From the NCBI GenBank assembly GCA_035999365.1, contig DASYGT010000050.1, forward strand, positions 186,001 to 250,000: a DNA stretch of 64,000 nt. Reading direction: 5' to 3'. The notes below the pieces were generated by a model. The model was not told where the DNA came from, ran no database searches, and saw only the letters and a program-made list of their open reading frames with translations. Shown here piece by piece: positions 62,015-64,000 of the stretch; positions within the stretch are counted from its first letter, which is position 1; every line of letters begins with the position of its first letter. Both the position numbers and the translations under genes were made by a program. The DNA is from DASYGT01 sp035999365. Its GTDB lineage: Bacteria > Actinomycetota > Actinomycetes > Mycobacteriales > Jatrophihabitantaceae.

Positions 62015-62620
62015 CGCCGCAGGCGTGATGAACCCCGACGCGGCCCACACCGTCTGCAGCCCCGCCAGCAGCTCCGGGCCTGTCGGCGAGTGCTCAGGGT
62101 CGAGCAGCCATTGCACGGCCAGCCCGTCACACACGGCGATCACGAATGTCGCGATCGATCGACATCTCGGGTCCTCTGGCGGCGTCCCGTCGGCCAGCGA
62201 GACGGCCACGAGCTCCGCGACCCGCCGGCGCGCGCGCTGGTAGTGCCCGGCCAGCTGGCCCTGCAACTCAGGGGAACGCTGTGCTTGGGCCAGTGCCTCG
62301 ATATAGGACTGCAGAATCGGCCTGCGACTGGGCAGGCTCTCCAGCGCCGCGATCCACGTGGCCATCCCACGCTGGATCGGCGTCGCGTGGGGATCGGCCA
62401 TCACGAGCGCGGCGAGCTGGTCGGTCCAGTCGGCGAAGGCGGACTCGATTGCTGCGTTCAGCAGGCCGGCCTTGGAGCCGAAGTGGTAGCCGATGCTGGC
62501 CAGGTTGGTGTCGGACTCGGCGACGAGGTCCCGTGCGGTGATGTGCGCATAGCCGCGGCGCTCGAGCAGCCGCCGGGCCGCTTGGAGAAGCTGCTCTCGG
62601 TGCCCCAATCGCTGTGCCAC
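61913..62620 (-). CDS. TetR-family transcriptional regulator
   Basis: 235-residue regulator. N-terminal HTH: REQLLQAARRLLERRGYAHITARDLVAESDTNLASIGYHFGSK (7-49), the TetR hallmark. The C-terminal domain is all-helical (TetR_C type), ending in a Gly/Ala-rich stretch (AARAAGAAGATAAGD) encoded opposite the DUF2516 gene. GTG 62620 is chosen as it puts the HTH at the N-terminus. It is divergent from the P450 gene, with a 21-bp palindrome (62648-62668) between them, so it probably represses the P450 and itself. Confidence 0.87.
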   Translation of the reverse strand: MAQRLGHREQLLQAARRLLERRGYAHITARDLVAESDTNLASIGYHFGSKAGLLNAAIESAFADWTDQLAALVMADPHATPIQRGMATWIAALESLPSRRPILQSYIEALAQAQRSPELQGQLAGHYQRARRRVAELVAVSLADGTPPEDPRCRSIATFVIAVCDGLAVQWLLDPEHSPTGPELLAGLQTVWAASGFITPAASPARAAGAAGATAAGDLAHGGSDVSEIHRRDDH

Positions 62621-62647
62621 GCCTGGAATCGTAGGACGAGCGTCTAG

Positions 62648-62668
62648 ACATCCGTCATATACGGATGT
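62648..62668. promoter_or_regulatory. 21-bp palindromic operator between TetR and P450 genes
   Basis: ACATCCGT-CATAT-ACGGATGT: perfect 8-bp arms with a 5-base centre. A third half site CGGATG occurs at 62675-62680. AT-rich and central to the 106-base divergent gap, it is the likely TetR binding site. Confidence 0.75.
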
Positions 62669-62726
62669 ATATATCGGATGGGCTGCCCGCGACCCGGGGT
62701 TGCCAACCGGCAGAGCGGAGATCCAC

Positions 62727-64000
62727 TTGTCCGTCACCGAGCGATTCGTCACCGACCGCCCCCTGCCCTCGGACCTGCGGTTGCCGCCGGGTCCGCGCTG
62801 GCCGGCTGCGGTGCAGACACTGCTCTTCATGACGGGCCGCACCTGGGTCGCGCCGCGGTGGCAGCGTCGCTACGGCGACGTGTTCTCGGTGCACCTGGCG
62901 CCCGCGGGGCACGCCGTGGTGATCACCCGGCCGGAAGACATCCGGGAGGTGTTCGCCGGGCCCGCCGACACCTTCCACGCCGGTGAGGGGAACGCCATCC
63001 TCGGCCCGATCATGGGTGAGCACTCGGTGCTCCTCCTCGACGAAGCGGAGCATCTCGCCTCCCGCCGACGGGTGATGGCCGCCTTCCACGGCGAAGCGAT
63101 GCGCGCCTATGGCGAGGTCGTCGAACAGCTCGCGGCTGAAGCGGTGTCGCGCTGGCCGGTCGGCACGCCCTTCGCGGTGCACCCGAGCATGAATGACATC
63201 AGCCTCGAGGTGATCCTGCGCATCGTCTTCGGCATCACCGACGACGCCCGGCTGGACGAATTGCGCCCCTTGCTGCGCCGGCTCGTGCAGATCGGCCCGC
63301 TGGTTTTCCTGGGCTGGCTCTATCCCCGACTCGAAGCCGTCGGCCCGTGGCGGCGATACCTCGCGCTGAAGAACGAGACCGACCGTGTGCTCTACGCCGA
63401 GATCGCCGCCCGCAGGGTGACCCCGGACCTGGCCGGGCGCACGGACGTGCTCTCCAAGCTGCTCGACGCCGACCCTGCACAGACCGACCAGGAGCTGCGG
63501 GATCACCTGGTGACGTTGTTGCTGGCAGGTCATGAGACGACGGCGTCGACGCTCGCCTGGACCTTCCACGATCTCGCCCGCCGCCCGAGGTTGATGCGCC
63601 GCGTGCAGCGCGCCGCGGACGACAACGACGAGGCCTACCTCGAAGCGGTCGTCAAGGAATCCATGCGGCTGCGGCCGGTGATCGGGTCGGTGGCCCGCCG
63701 GCTGAACAAACCGGCGCGGGTGGCCGGATACGACCTGCCCGCCGGGGTTGTCGTCTTCCCGTCGATCACCCTCGTACAGCGCCGCGGCGAGATCTTCGCC
63801 GATCCTGACGAGTGGCGCCCGGAGCGCTTCCTCGACGGCAACCCGCCACCGGCTACCTGGATCCCCTTCGGGGGCGGCATCCGCCGCTGCCTCGGCGCCG
63901 GCTTGGCGATGGTCGAGGCGCAGGCGGTGCTCAAGGTCGTATTGCAGCGCGTCGAACTCCGACCCGCGGGGCGGCCCGAGTGGTCGAAGACGCGCAACAT
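62727..64000 (+). CDS. Cytochrome P450, partial (3' end beyond right edge)
   Basis: 424 residues of a heme monooxygenase, nearly complete. Helix I is LLLAGHETTAS (about 265-275), the ExxR is KESMRLRP (about 309-316), the PERF motif WRPERF follows, and the heme-binding loop is FGGGIRRCLG with the Cys thiolate ligand. The N-terminus lacks a transmembrane anchor, so it is a soluble bacterial type; DLRLPPGPRWP is the Pro-rich hinge. TTG 62727 is chosen from GGAG 6 bases upstream. The frame has no stop to the edge. Electron-donor genes are not in the window. Substrate unknown; likely regulated by the divergent TetR. Confidence 0.9.
   Translation, partial: MSVTERFVTDRPLPSDLRLPPGPRWPAAVQTLLFMTGRTWVAPRWQRRYGDVFSVHLAPAGHAVVITRPEDIREVFAGPADTFHAGEGNAILGPIMGEHSVLLLDEAEHLASRRRVMAAFHGEAMRAYGEVVEQLAAEAVSRWPVGTPFAVHPSMNDISLEVILRIVFGITDDARLDELRPLLRRLVQIGPLVFLGWLYPRLEAVGPWRRYLALKNETDRVLYAEIAARRVTPDLAGRTDVLSKLLDADPAQTDQELRDHLVTLLLAGHETTASTLAWTFHDLARRPRLMRRVQRAADDNDEAYLEAVVKESMRLRPVIGSVARRLNKPARVAGYDLPAGVVVFPSITLVQRRGEIFADPDEWRPERFLDGNPPPATWIPFGGGIRRCLGAGLAMVEAQAVLKVVLQRVELRPAGRPEWSKTRN

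Overview
The window is a gene-dense, GC-rich stretch of an actinobacterial chromosome. Evidence: many GTG/TTG starts, ATGA/GTGA stop-start overlaps, TANNNT -10 boxes placed 6-7 bases before start codons, a mycothiol-type DinB protein, an F420/PPOX protein, a LARTG sortase substrate, an HbhA-like protein and a Zn-finger-less topoisomerase I. From memory of the Mycobacterium tuberculosis map, much of 1-34 kb follows the Rv3680-to-Rv3644c order, and 60.5-62 kb follows Rv0474-Rv0476. PE/PPE genes and the adenylate cyclase are absent, and hppA is present, so the source is probably a relative of Mycobacteriales/Frankiales/Jatrophihabitantales rather than a mycobacterium. I saw no insertion sequence, prophage, CRISPR array or recognisable defence island.

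Layout. (1) 1-10.9 kb: paired ArsA/Get3-like ATPases, RidA, Nudix and metallo-beta-lactamase hydrolases, a PPOX protein, Crp, a small membrane protein, endonuclease III, a CoA-type Nudix, a cupredoxin lipoprotein, the MarP-type membrane protease, an EphE-like hydrolase, a holin-superfamily membrane protein and a degenerate Fic-like protein. (2) 11.2-17.2 kb: HAD phosphatase and a Tad/Flp pilus locus (Ssd, TadA, TadB, TadC, a small basic protein, Flp pilin, TadE, Rv3654c-like protein), then a VOC protein. (3) 17.2-28.6 kb: MrfA-type helicase, STAS protein, K+-independent proton pyrophosphatase, Rv3647c-like protein, topA, and a large sortase-anchored surface protein with three Cys-paired repeats. 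(4) 28.7-39.1 kb: trans-aconitate methyltransferase and a divergent MarR regulator sharing a palindromic operator; an MFS transporter fused to thymidylate kinase, then holB and a PSP1/YaaT protein; methyltransferase, GDPD, tRNA-Thr(CGT), NAD-binding protein, thioesterase, acetyltransferase, FKBP. (5) 39.2-57.3 kb: a geranylgeranyl-reductase-family protein (probably menaquinone reduction), the complete 14-gene nuoA-N operon for complex I, and a long-chain polyprenyl diphosphate synthase. This is a menaquinone/respiration block. (6) 57.3-64 kb: mycothiol-type DinB protein, MMPL transporter, HTH regulator, HbhA-like protein, DUF2516 protein, then a TetR regulator divergent from a cytochrome P450 that runs off the right edge.

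Most of the window is housekeeping. The least explained items are the LARTG surface protein, the Rv3654c-like frame that has no stop and runs through the VOC gene, the small basic ORF inside the Tad locus, the cupredoxin in the slot occupied by TlpA in M. tuberculosis, the Fic-fold pseudoenzyme, and several palindromic sites. No clearly new multi-gene system can be demonstrated from sequence alone.
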